A stretch of 64,000 nucleotides of DNA from NCBI RefSeq assembly GCF_004368405.1, contig NZ_SBJH01000008.1, positions 62,001 to 126,000 of the forward strand, read 5' to 3'. The DNA is from Olivibacter sp. XZL3 (GTDB taxonomy: Bacteria; Bacteroidota; Bacteroidia; Sphingobacteriales; Sphingobacteriaceae). Below are positions 54,337 to 62,934 of this stretch, one piece after another (positions within the stretch are counted from its first letter, which is position 1; every line of letters begins with the position of its first letter). The notes beneath the pieces are model-generated. The model saw only the letters and a list, made by a program, of their open reading frames with translations. It made no database searches and was not told the origin of the DNA. A program made the position numbers and the translations under genes.

Positions 54337-55020
54337 CTAATCAGTCTTGAAAATAAATCCCATACCGGGCTTGGTGTGAATATATTTTTCGTCATAGGCT
54401 TTATCAATCTTGTTGCGCAGATAATTAATATATACATCGATAAAGTTCGTTCCCGTGTCGAAGGTGGTGTCCCATACTTTTTCTGCGATTTCGACTCTCG
54501 GAAGAACCCTTCCTTTGTTGCGGATCATATATTCAAGCAACTTAAATTCTTTCGGCGTCAAACTGATTTCGTTTTCGCCCCGTTTAACAATCCTCGTATG
54601 GAGATTCATTTCCAATTCGCCCGCTTTCAATACGGCAGCACCGCTTCCCGGGCTATTGGTCGTACCCCGTTTGAGCAGTACACGGATTCTGGCCTCAAGT
54701 TCTCTAAAGTCAAAGGGCTTTACAAGGTAATCATCGGCGCCGGCGTCAAAACCCTCCAGCTTGTCATCGGTAGTTCCTAAAGCCGTTAACATAATGATCG
54801 GTAGATCAGGGTAAATCCCTTTTATTTCCCTGCATAAGTCAATTCCGTTAATCTTCGGAAGGATGATGTCCATGATAACCAAATCGTAGCCGTGTTGCAT
54901 GACCAGTTTTTTACCCAACATACCGTCATAAGCCACAGCGGTTTTATAGCCATGTTCTTCCAGTCCGCGTTGTAGCAGTTGGGCGATACGCAATTCGTCT
55001 TCGATAATAAGAATATTCAT
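54337..55020 (-). CDS. OmpR-family response regulator
   Basis: A 227-residue protein with a receiver domain (acidic E7/D8, phospho-acceptor D51 in LVIMDIILPKING, K in LVKPFDFRELEARI) and an OmpR/PhoB winged helix (EISLTPKEFKLLEYMIRNKGRVLPRVEIAEKVW, TNFIDVYINYLRNKID). The closest functional types are CusR/CopR/CzcR. The kinase gene follows 9 bp later and the pump genes lie further downstream on the same strand. Confidence 0.94.
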   Translation of the reverse strand: MNILIIEDELRIAQLLQRGLEEHGYKTAVAYDGMLGKKLVMQHGYDLVIMDIILPKINGIDLCREIKGIYPDLPIIMLTALGTTDDKLEGFDAGADDYLVKPFDFRELEARIRVLLKRGTTNSPGSGAAVLKAGELEMNLHTRIVKRGENEISLTPKEFKLLEYMIRNKGRVLPRVEIAEKVWDTTFDTGTNFIDVYINYLRNKIDKAYDEKYIHTKPGMGFIFKTD

Positions 55021-55147
55021 TATTCTGTATTTAGCAGTACAAACTTAGGCAAAATTTAAGTTCTTCAGTAGCCGAAGCCTTGCCCTTGTTAAACAGAAGA
55101 GATGATCGTTGCATACTAGATCCATGATCTTGGTGGCATCCTTAAAA

Positions 55148-55183
55148 AAAAGCCCTCAACCGGGGAGATTGAGGGACTTTACT
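55148..55183 (-). terminator. Minus-strand terminator-like hairpin upstream of the two-component operon
   Basis: CCCTCAA (55153-55159) pairs with TTGAGGG (55169-55175); the stem extends to AAAG/CTTT with one bulge. On the minus strand the stem is followed by eight T residues. It sits 130 bp upstream of the response regulator gene with no gene before it, so it could be an attenuator or the remnant of a lost gene. Confidence 0.6.
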
Positions 55184-55600
55184 AACCAATTATAAACCTA
55201 AATTATGATACGACAAAGTTACATCGATTTGTGTTGAATTACAATCGGGATAGCATTGTGGTTTTGTGTTATTGGATTTTGTATACTGATATATAGTATG
55301 TTGTGACTTTATTTAAATAAATATTGACCGATTTTGATAATTTTTGGCAATTATAAAAAACGGTGTAAACAATTCCTTTTTGGCAAGATGGGAAGCGTTA
55401 TTGATTATGATGGAGGAATTCCAGTTATGCAGGCTTTGCCGGAAAAAACGAACAACTCCACCCTCGACGAAAGAGTGAGCTAATCGGGAACGTATACGCA
55501 ACTACTTGTTTCAAAAGGATCATTATCACTTATTAGGACGTTTTAAATGTTATGCAGGACGCAATTATCCAACAGCATTTACTGTGGCGTAATAGAAACC
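55184..55600. other. Intergenic region before hemF
   Basis: About 400 bp without a supported gene. It contains a leader-like stretch (AACCAATTATAAACC, near 55184-55199) running into an 11-codon ORF (55205-55237), and a 31-codon ORF (55388-55483) of uncertain meaning. The rest is AT-rich and unstructured. Confidence 0.4.
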
Positions 55601-55608
55601 TAATTCCT

Positions 55609-55616
55609 TATCTTTG
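55609..55616 (+). promoter_or_regulatory. -7 box of hemF promoter (TATCTTTG)
   Basis: A perfect TAnnTTTG ending only 4 nt before the ATG at 55621. It supports that start over 55552, which would lie upstream of the promoter, and implies a leaderless mRNA. Confidence 0.75.
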
Positions 55617-55620
55617 CCGC

Positions 55621-56526
55621 ATGTTTAATAAAGAAGAAATTGCTGCTTCTTACCAGCAGATTCAGGACGGTATCTGCAGGGGTTTGGAAGAAGCGGATGG
55701 AAAAGCTTTTTTTGAGGAAGAGCGCTGGACGCGGGAAGGCGGCGGTGGCGGACGTACCCGTATTATGCAGAATGGAAATGTAATCGAAAGAGGAGGGGTG
55801 AATTTCTCTGCTGTTCATGGGAAGCTGCCGGAAAAAATAAAGGCCGCCTTTGGAGTAGAGGAAGACGATTTTTTTGCGACCGGTGTATCGATTGTCATTC
55901 ATCCTAAAAATCCATGGGTGCCTATCATACATATGAACATCCGCTATTTTGAGCTTAATGAACAGACCAAGTGGTTTGGAGGAGGAATTGATTTAACGCC
56001 TCATTATGTCATTCCGACAGACGCTTCATTTTTTCATAAAAAGCTGAAGGAAGTTTGTGATCAGTTTCATCCCGATTTTTATGTCCGATTCAAAAAATGG
56101 GCAGACGACTATTTTTTTATCAAGCACCGGAATGAAACGCGCGGCATTGGGGGGATTTTCTATGATCGACTGCATACCGAAAATACGTCTCTTAGCTACG
56201 AACAGCTGTTTGAGTTCTCTAAGATGATTGGAGAAAGCTTCGTGTCTATTTACGCTGAATTGATAAAGCGGAACAAAGATCGCGCTTTTGCGCCTCATCA
56301 AAAGGAATGGCAATTGATCCGAAGAAGCCGGTATGTGGAGTTCAATCTGGTGTATGATTCAGGTACTAAATTTGGATTGGAAACAAATGGGCGGATCGAA
56401 TCGATTTTAATGAGCTTGCCCCCTCAGGCTAATTGGGTGTATAACTATCAACCCTCGCCAGGTTCGGAAGAAGACAAAACACTACGATTACTGAAAAAAG
56501 GAATTGACTGGGTGGAAAAGGAATAG
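55621..56526 (+). CDS. hemF: Oxygen-dependent coproporphyrinogen III oxidase
   Basis: A 301-residue enzyme that converts coproporphyrinogen III to protoporphyrinogen IX with O2 during haem synthesis. The start at 55621 (MFNKEEIAASY) matches the family length. The earlier ATG at 55552 would add 23 residues and sits upstream of the promoter. Signatures are RTRIMQNGNVIERGGVNFSAVHG, FATGVSIVIHPKNPWVPIIHMNIRYFE, WFGGGIDLTPHY, RGIGGIFYD and LVYDSGTKFGL. Dependence on oxygen implies aerobic growth. Confidence 0.96.
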   Translation: MFNKEEIAASYQQIQDGICRGLEEADGKAFFEEERWTREGGGGGRTRIMQNGNVIERGGVNFSAVHGKLPEKIKAAFGVEEDDFFATGVSIVIHPKNPWVPIIHMNIRYFELNEQTKWFGGGIDLTPHYVIPTDASFFHKKLKEVCDQFHPDFYVRFKKWADDYFFIKHRNETRGIGGIFYDRLHTENTSLSYEQLFEFSKMIGESFVSIYAELIKRNKDRAFAPHQKEWQLIRRSRYVEFNLVYDSGTKFGLETNGRIESILMSLPPQANWVYNYQPSPGSEEDKTLRLLKKGIDWVEKE

Positions 56527-56643
56527 CTGCGGGGTTAAATAGTGACCTCATCGACTGCCTTGAGGTGGATGGTTAATTCTCAAAGATTTTTATTATTTTC
56601 GCAAGCACTAAAGCGAAATAGTTTTTTAATGGACTAAACAAGT

Positions 56644-59235
56644 ATGGCTGACGAAACAGAAAATGACGATAATTTGGTGCCGGCTAACGACCGGATCATA
56701 CCTATTAGTATAGAAGAGGAAATGAAAGCTGCCTACATCGACTATTCGATGTCGGTTATTGTTTCAAGAGCCTTACCAGATGTTCGGGACGGCTTGAAGC
56801 CCGTTCATAGGAGGGTGTTATATGGGATGTTGGACTTAGGGGTAACGAGCGGAAAGCCCTATAAAAAATCGGCCCGTATAGTTGGTGATGTGTTAGGGAA
56901 ATACCATCCGCATGGTGATTCGTCGGTTTATGATACCATGGTGCGTATGGCGCAGGAATGGAGCCTTCGCTATCCTTTAGTAGATGGGCAAGGGAATTTC
57001 GGTTCCATTGATGGCGATAGTCCTGCGGCAATGCGTTATACGGAGGCAAGGTTGAAAAGGATTGCAGAGGAAATGCTTGCCGACATCAATAAAGATACAA
57101 TTGATTACCAATTAAACTTCGACGATTCGCTTCAAGAACCGACAGTTCTTCCTACAAAGATTCCGAACCTGTTAGTGAATGGGGCGTCAGGAATTGCGGT
57201 CGGTATGGCAACCAATATGGCGCCTCACAACTTAAGCGAAGTGATTGATGGTACCGTTGCCTATATCGATAATCGCGATATCACCGTGGCAGAGTTGATG
57301 CAATACATCAAAGCGCCGGATTTCCCTACGGGCGGGGTGATATACGGTTATTCAGGTGTACAGGACGCTTTTGAGACCGGAAGAGGCCGCGTTGTAATGC
57401 GCGCCAAAGCGGAAATAGAAGTTGCAAAGAACGATAAGGAAACGATCATTATAACGGAGATCCCGTATCAGGTAAACAAAGCGGAAATGATCAAACGGAC
57501 GGCAGATTTGGTGAACGAGAAGAAAATTGAGGGTATTTCTGCTATTCGGGACGAATCAGACCGGGAAGGCTTACGGATCGTATACGATATAAAAAGAGAT
57601 GCAAATGCTTCGATCGTACTGAATAATCTTTTCAAGTACACGGCTTTACAGACCTCCTTCAGCGTAAACAATATTGCATTAGTGCATGGACGTCCCATGC
57701 TATTGAACCTGAAGGATATGATTCATCACTTTGTGGAGCATCGGCATGAAGTGATTATTCGCAGAACCAAATTTGAGCTTGCCGAAGCAGAGAAAAGGGC
57801 TCATATTCTGGAAGGCTTGCTGATTGCGCTTGACCATCTGGACGAAGTGATTCAGTTAATACGCTCTTCCGATACGCCCGAGGATGCTCGCGTTGGCTTG
57901 ATGGAGAAATTCGGTTTGTCAGACATTCAGGCAAGGGCCATCCTTGATATGACGCTCCGACGGTTGACCGGTCTGGAGCGCGATAAGATCAAGGAAGAAT
58001 ATGAGGAGTTAATGAAAACCATCGAATACTTAAAGTCGGTGTTAGCCGATGAAGGCTTACGGATGCAGATCATCAAAGACGAGCTTTTGGAAGTTAAGGA
58101 AAAGTATGGAGATGAGCGTCGTTCCCAGATTGTGCATTCAGCGGAAGATATGCGCATGGAAGACTTTATCGATGACGAGGAAATTGTTATCACCATATCG
58201 CATGAAGGATATGTAAAGCGTACACCATTGACGGAGTACCGTTTACAGGCAAGAGGTGGAAAGGGAGCGTTAGGGTCGACGACGAAAGACGAAGACTTTA
58301 CAGCCCATATTATTACTGCTTCTGCACATAATTATATGTTGTTCTTTACCGAGGCAGGCCGTTGCTTCTGGCTACGCGCCTTTGAAATTCCGGAAGGTAC
58401 CCGAACGTCCAGAGGAAGAGCCATCCAGAACATTATCAATATTCCAAAAGAAGAAAAAATCAAAGCCTATATAAAGGTGAAGAATTTGAAAGATCAGGAG
58501 TACCTGGAGAACAACTTCATCATTATGTGTACAAAAAGGGGCACAATTAAAAAGACCTCGCTGGAAGCATATTCGCGACCAAGAGCAAACGGTATTAACG
58601 CCATCAATATAAACGAAGGTGACCAGCTACTGGAAGCCTGCTTAACGAACGGCAACAGCGAGATTGTAATGGCTTTAAAATCAGGACGAGCTATTCGTTT
58701 TAATGAGTCGACGGTTCGCCCTATGGGAAGAACTGCCACAGGTGTACGCGGTGTTACCTTAGCGGGGCCGGAGGATGAAGTGATTGGCATGATTAGTGTT
58801 AATACAAAAGATGCGACCGTATTGGTAGTTTCGGAAAAAGGTTATGGAAAACGTACCGATCTGGAAGACTACCGGGTGACCAATAGGGGCGGTAAGGGAG
58901 TTAAAACCCTAAATGTAACGGATAAAACCGGTTTGCTGGTTGCCATTAAAGACGTAACGGACGATGACGATTTGATGATTATTAATCGCTCGGGAATTGT
59001 AATCCGAATAGCCGTCAGTAAGTTGCGCGTGATGGGGAGGGCTACACAGGGCGTTCGCTTAATTAACTTAAAGGAGAATGACCAAATAGCATCCATTACC
59101 AAAGTTGATCACGATGAAGAGGAGAGTAGCGAAGATGCAGAAAACATTGTTGTTAACGACGTTATTCCAGATGACACAAACGGTAATGATGCCGACGAAT
59201 CAGATGATGTTGAAGAGGATGAAACAGAGGAATAA
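56644..59235 (+). CDS. gyrA: DNA gyrase subunit A
   Basis: An 863-residue subunit of the type II topoisomerase that introduces negative supercoils. The catalytic tyrosine is Y132 ([10 protein letters not shown]). The quinolone-determining region reads [11 protein letters not shown], with S93 and D97 at the positions of E. coli S83 and D87, the susceptible type. The GyrA-box is [10 protein letters not shown]. The C-terminus ends in a long Asp/Glu-rich tail. A TATTTTCG box at 56594-56601 may be its promoter. A strong hairpin and two TPR genes follow. Confidence 0.97.
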   Translation: MADETENDDNLVPANDRIIPISIEEEMKAAYIDYSMSVIVSRALPDVRDGLKPVHRRVLYGMLDLGVTSGKPYKKSARIVGDVLGKYHPHGDSSVYDTMVRMAQEWSLRYPLVDGQGNFGSIDGDSPAAMRYTEARLKRIAEEMLADINKDTIDYQLNFDDSLQEPTVLPTKIPNLLVNGASGIAVGMATNMAPHNLSEVIDGTVAYIDNRDITVAELMQYIKAPDFPTGGVIYGYSGVQDAFETGRGRVVMRAKAEIEVAKNDKETIIITEIPYQVNKAEMIKRTADLVNEKKIEGISAIRDESDREGLRIVYDIKRDANASIVLNNLFKYTALQTSFSVNNIALVHGRPMLLNLKDMIHHFVEHRHEVIIRRTKFELAEAEKRAHILEGLLIALDHLDEVIQLIRSSDTPEDARVGLMEKFGLSDIQARAILDMTLRRLTGLERDKIKEEYEELMKTIEYLKSVLADEGLRMQIIKDELLEVKEKYGDERRSQIVHSAEDMRMEDFIDDEEIVITISHEGYVKRTPLTEYRLQARGGKGALGSTTKDEDFTAHIITASAHNYMLFFTEAGRCFWLRAFEIPEGTRTSRGRAIQNIINIPKEEKIKAYIKVKNLKDQEYLENNFIIMCTKRGTIKKTSLEAYSRPRANGINAININEGDQLLEACLTNGNSEIVMALKSGRAIRFNESTVRPMGRTATGVRGVTLAGPEDEVIGMISVNTKDATVLVVSEKGYGKRTDLEDYRVTNRGGKGVKTLNVTDKTGLLVAIKDVTDDDDLMIINRSGIVIRIAVSKLRVMGRATQGVRLINLKENDQIASITKVDHDEEESSEDAENIVVNDVIPDDTNGNDADESDDVEEDETEE

Positions 59236-59285
59236 TCAACTGTTTATGTGCGCAGGAGCGAGACACAAAATTAACAAGTATTGAT

Positions 59286-59321
59286 GGCAAGTCACCCGAT
59301 TTAAGGATCGGGTGACCTGCC
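59286..59321 (+). repeat. Strong hairpin between gyrA and TPR gene
   Basis: GGCAAGTCACCCGAT (59286-59300) pairs with ATCGGGTGACCTGCC (59307-59321) except for one A/C mismatch. No T-run follows, so it is not a standard intrinsic terminator. It may stabilise the gyrA mRNA 3' end or attenuate transcription into the TPR gene that begins 18 bp later. Confidence 0.6.
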
Positions 59322-59339
59322 TTAAAAAAGAAGAGGCTA

Positions 59340-60461
59340 ATGAAAAGTGATCTGTATAAACATATCATCACTAGTACTGCTGTAATTATTTTCTTTTGTA
59401 CGCAGTTGGGCTGGGCTCAGTCTAATATCAAGGAGGGAAATAACAATTTCGCTCGCTACACAAAATCAGGTGATATCAAAGATCTGTTGGAAGCCCGCAA
59501 ATTTGCGGATCTCGCCTATAAAGAACGCAGAGATTCAAGCTCATATAGCAACACCTTATTGCGGGGACTCGTATACAGTAGTCTGGCTGTAGCCGACTCT
59601 AACCGGACACAAAAGTATGTGAAGGATCCCATTGATGAAGCGGAGTTTATGTTAAGTCGACTGAATGATGAGCAGCTAAATTTTGAGAATGAAGCGCAGA
59701 TCAATTACCTGAAAAAACGTTTGGCGGCAGCTTATTTGATTCGCGCAAACCGTGCGCTCACTAATAACAACTACGATGAGGCCTATCGCCTATTCGGAAA
59801 GGTGAATGAGTATAACAGCACAGCGAATACAAAGCACAATTTGGCTTTACTGAGTGAGCGTTTGGACAGACCGGACGATGCTATCAAGTTGTATAACGAA
59901 TTCATCCAAAATAAATCATCAGCCAAACCGAGCTACATTCTTACACTGGCTAAAATTTACCTCAATAAGCGCGACAATAACGCTGCGAAAAATGTATTGC
60001 TGAAAGGACGGGAATATTTCCCTACCAACAAGGATATCCTTTTTGCTCTGTTGAATCTGTATGCAAGTAGTGGCGCTTATGACGCAATCGTAGCCCTGGC
60101 AGAAGAAGCCACCGCTATGGAACCTGAAAGTATAAATCTCAACTATCTGATTGGTTATGCTTACGAGGTCACTGGTGATCGTGAAAAGGCTGAAAGCTAT
60201 TATCAACGAACGCTGGAACTCAATCCGGACGACTACAATAGTAATTACGAATTGGGGCTATTGTACTTAAGGGATTTTGTAAAAGATCCGACGGATCTGG
60301 AGAAGCAGTACGAAGCACAAAAATATTTATTAAAAGCAAACGAAATAGATCCAAATGCTGTTAAAGCTCTAAAGTCGTTAGCTGTTTTATTTGACAAATC
60401 CGGAAATGGCGTGCAGCTTGAACGTGTGAACAGTCAACTAAGTCAGATGAATATGAACTAG
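59340..60461 (+). CDS. Secreted tetratricopeptide repeat protein
   Basis: A 373-residue protein with a signal peptide ending near LGWAQ. The mature part is alpha-helical, with at least five TPR units, for example AYRLFGKVNEYNSTANTKHNLALLSERLDRPDDAIKLYNEF and NYLIGYAYEVTGDREKAESYYQRTLELNPDDYNSNYELG. TPR proteins mediate protein-protein contacts; the partner is unknown. The next gene encodes another TPR protein 94 bp away. Confidence 0.85.
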   Translation: MKSDLYKHIITSTAVIIFFCTQLGWAQSNIKEGNNNFARYTKSGDIKDLLEARKFADLAYKERRDSSSYSNTLLRGLVYSSLAVADSNRTQKYVKDPIDEAEFMLSRLNDEQLNFENEAQINYLKKRLAAAYLIRANRALTNNNYDEAYRLFGKVNEYNSTANTKHNLALLSERLDRPDDAIKLYNEFIQNKSSAKPSYILTLAKIYLNKRDNNAAKNVLLKGREYFPTNKDILFALLNLYASSGAYDAIVALAEEATAMEPESINLNYLIGYAYEVTGDREKAESYYQRTLELNPDDYNSNYELGLLYLRDFVKDPTDLEKQYEAQKYLLKANEIDPNAVKALKSLAVLFDKSGNGVQLERVNSQLSQMNMN

Positions 60462-60555
60462 GGCGGTGTGAGTTTTTCCTACTAACGTTGAGCGAAAGGC
60501 AACATTGGTAGGTACTAACAAATAACAAATCACTAAGAACACAAATTATAGAGAA

Positions 60556-61743
60556 ATGAAAATTAAATCGATTTTATTAGCTACACTTTTACTAGGTTCG
60601 ACAGCTGCATTTGCACAGAAGGGAGAGCTTAGTAAAGCAAAAAGTAAATACAGTTCATTTGCAACCCTTACGGGTGGAGGCGTTGAAAACGTGCCAGAAC
60701 TTGCAATGAAAGAACTGGGTGAAGCTAAGGAAGCTATTGATAAGGCCGCTGCCCATGACAAGACGAAAGATTTGCCTGAAACATGGACTTACTTAACTTT
60801 GATCAATGCGGAATATGCAATGATTAACCAGAAGGCCGGTAAAGCGGCAGAGGGGGAGGCTTCCTATAAAGCGGCCGGTGAAGCGTTCGCAAAAGCTAAA
60901 AGTTTAAATGAGGGAAAAGATGATGAGGAACTTAAAGGTAATATGGAAAGAGCGGGAAGCTTATTAGCCAATTATGAAATCGGGAATGGTGTGAAAGCCT
61001 TCGAAACCAACGATTTTGCTTCCGCTTATACCGCTTTCAATAATGGCTTGAAGTATATGCCCGGTGATTCGATATTGACCTTGTACGCAGGGATTGCTGC
61101 GCAAAATAATCAGCAATATGACGAAGCAATCAGTAAATTCAAAGAATTGATTCCTAAAAGCTCAGATGCTTACCTAAATTTATCAGATGCTTATTTAAAG
61201 AAGGGCGATACTGTATCGGCCATTAAGTATATCGATGAGGCTGCAACGAACTTTCCAGATAGCGCTAAAATTATCAATCAAAAGATCGTGTTGAATATTA
61301 CGAGTGGAAACAGTGAGAAAGTAATTAAAGACATTGAATCACAAATGGCAGCTGACCCTTCTAATGGCGACTTACCGTTCTTTTTAGGTTATGCATACGA
61401 GTCGACTAAAGAACCAGATAAAGCTCTGGAAGCGTATAAAAAAGGTATCGAAGCGAAACCGGATGATGCCCGCAACTATGGCGCTGCCGCTGCGATCATT
61501 CTGAACAAGGCAAGAGATATCTATAACGCTGCTAGCGGAATCCCTACCAATAAAGAGGCGGAATACAAAGCTAAATTGGAGGAGGCTTATAAAATAGCCG
61601 ATACAGCAGTACCTTATTTAGAAAAGGCTACTACGCTGGATCCGCAAACGAAAGGGTATTGGGAAAATATGCGTTTCTATTACCAGTTGAAAGGAGATGA
61701 GGCGAAAACCAAAGAAATTACAGATAAAATAAACGCGCTTTAA
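60556..61743 (+). CDS. Secreted tetratricopeptide repeat protein (second)
   Basis: A 395-residue protein with a signal peptide (cleavage near AAFAQ) and TPR-like repeats, including GDSILTLYAGIAAQNNQQYDEAISKFKELIPKSSDAYLNLSDAYLKKGDTVSAIKYI and LPFFLGYAYESTKEPDKALEAYKKGIEAKPDD. It is highly charged and Lys/Ala/Glu-rich. It follows the first TPR gene, ends with a strong terminator, and probably forms a transcription unit with that gene. The function is unknown. Confidence 0.85.
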   Translation: MKIKSILLATLLLGSTAAFAQKGELSKAKSKYSSFATLTGGGVENVPELAMKELGEAKEAIDKAAAHDKTKDLPETWTYLTLINAEYAMINQKAGKAAEGEASYKAAGEAFAKAKSLNEGKDDEELKGNMERAGSLLANYEIGNGVKAFETNDFASAYTAFNNGLKYMPGDSILTLYAGIAAQNNQQYDEAISKFKELIPKSSDAYLNLSDAYLKKGDTVSAIKYIDEAATNFPDSAKIINQKIVLNITSGNSEKVIKDIESQMAADPSNGDLPFFLGYAYESTKEPDKALEAYKKGIEAKPDDARNYGAAAAIILNKARDIYNAASGIPTNKEAEYKAKLEEAYKIADTAVPYLEKATTLDPQTKGYWENMRFYYQLKGDEAKTKEITDKINAL

Positions 61744-61760
61744 GCAAGTGCTTTAATCAT

Positions 61761-61797
61761 AAAAAAAGCTGTTCTCATAAGGGAACAGCTTTTTTTA
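61761..61797 (+). terminator. Bidirectional terminator after TPR genes
   Basis: AAAAAAAGCTGTTCTC and GGGAACAGCTTTTTTT form a 15-bp stem with an ATAA loop. The T-run on both strands lets it serve the TPR gene and the convergent KdsD-type gene. Confidence 0.93.
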
Positions 61798-61872
61798 TGA
61801 TCGGATATGAGATATAAGGGTTAGGATATAAAGTATTTAGGCTTATGCCATATGTCTTATGTCCTGCCACAA

Positions 61873-62838
61873 CTAAATAATACCCTCATTCAGCAGATCG
61901 TGTAGATGAATAATACCGTCGTACTGATCGCTGCGAACCACCAAAAGCTGGGTAATATGGTTATTTCGCATCATGTTCAGTGCATGGACGGCCAATTCGT
62001 CGTGTTGGATAACTTTGGGGTTTCTTCCCATAATATCTTCGGCTTTTAACTGTCCGATATCTTGATTTGATTCAAGCATCCTTCTTATATCGCCGTCGGT
62101 AATCACGCCGATGATTTTTCTGTCGTCAACTACGGCTACCGCACCCATTCGATTTTTAGTTATTTCCACCAATACTGCTTTAATAGGCGTGTCACTTTCT
62201 ACCGCTGGCTTAGTGTGCTGACGAGCCAAATCGCCCACCTTTAGGTAAAGCTGTTTTCCAAGCGCACCGCCTGGGTGATATTTGGCAAAATCATCATTGG
62301 TGAAAGACCGGCATTCCAGGAGGCAGATGGCCAATGCGTCGCCCATAGCAAGTTGCGCCGTAGTACTCGTGGTGGGCGCCAAATTTAACGGGCATGCTTC
62401 TCTGGAGACCGTTGTATCCAGTAGGAAATCTGCCTGTTCGGCCAAATAGGATTTTGTATTTCCAACCATTGCGATTATCTTTGCGTTGGAATTTTTAAGC
62501 AGTGGTACAAGCACTTTGATTTCCGGGGTATTTCCGCTCCTAGAGATGGCTATTACAATGTCCTCTTGTTGTAGCATCCCTAAATCTCCGTGAATGGCGT
62601 CTGCCGCGTGCATGAAAATTGCCGGTGTTCCTGTAGAGTTCATGGTGGCAACAATTTTCTGTGCAATGATAGCACTTTTACCTATTCCTGTAATAATTAC
62701 ACGGCCCTTTATACTCAGTATGGCATATACGGTGTTGATGAAATCGTCGTTGATATTTTTGGTCAAATTACTAATCGCTTCGGCTTCTAATGATAGTGCG
62801 GTAATGGCAATATTTTCAATGTCAGATTTGGTTTTCAC
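61873..62838 (-). CDS. kdsD: KpsF/KdsD-type arabinose-5-phosphate isomerase
   Basis: A 321-residue protein starting with GTG at 62838. The N-terminal SIS domain binds the sugar phosphate (GRVIITGIGKSAIIAQKIVATMNSTGTPAIFMHAADAIHGDLGM, SRSGNTPEI), and two CBS domains follow (about 200-320; VGDLARQHTKPAVESDTPIKAVLVEI; ITDGDIRRML). The enzyme makes arabinose 5-phosphate, the precursor of Kdo in lipopolysaccharide. The length and domain order match E. coli KdsD. A -7 box lies upstream. Confidence 0.94.
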   Translation of the reverse strand: MKTKSDIENIAITALSLEAEAISNLTKNINDDFINTVYAILSIKGRVIITGIGKSAIIAQKIVATMNSTGTPAIFMHAADAIHGDLGMLQQEDIVIAISRSGNTPEIKVLVPLLKNSNAKIIAMVGNTKSYLAEQADFLLDTTVSREACPLNLAPTTSTTAQLAMGDALAICLLECRSFTNDDFAKYHPGGALGKQLYLKVGDLARQHTKPAVESDTPIKAVLVEITKNRMGAVAVVDDRKIIGVITDGDIRRMLESNQDIGQLKAEDIMGRNPKVIQHDELAVHALNMMRNNHITQLLVVRSDQYDGIIHLHDLLNEGII

Positions 62839-62872
62839 GGATATTTTTTATTAATTTTAGTAAGAATTAAGG

Positions 62873-62880
62873 CAAATTTA
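62873..62880 (-). promoter_or_regulatory. -7 box (TAAATTTG) of kdsD promoter
   Basis: A perfect TAnnTTTG on the minus strand, 34 nt upstream of the GTG start. Confidence 0.6.
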
Positions 62881-62934
62881 TGTTATTTTAAATATTAATG
62901 GACATAAGCCTTTCTTTAATTTTTCGGAAGGACA

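Noticed and set aside
54376-54780. 134-codon plus-strand ORF
   Set aside because: It is a mirror of the OmpR-type regulator gene.
46845-55020. Cus (Cu/Ag) efflux system
   Set aside because: The helix-4 motif of the pump has both aspartates of divalent-cation pumps, unlike CusA.
55388-55483. 31-codon plus-strand ORF
   Set aside because: It has a clean frame but is too short, with no recognised motif and no promoter box. It is noted only in the gap description.
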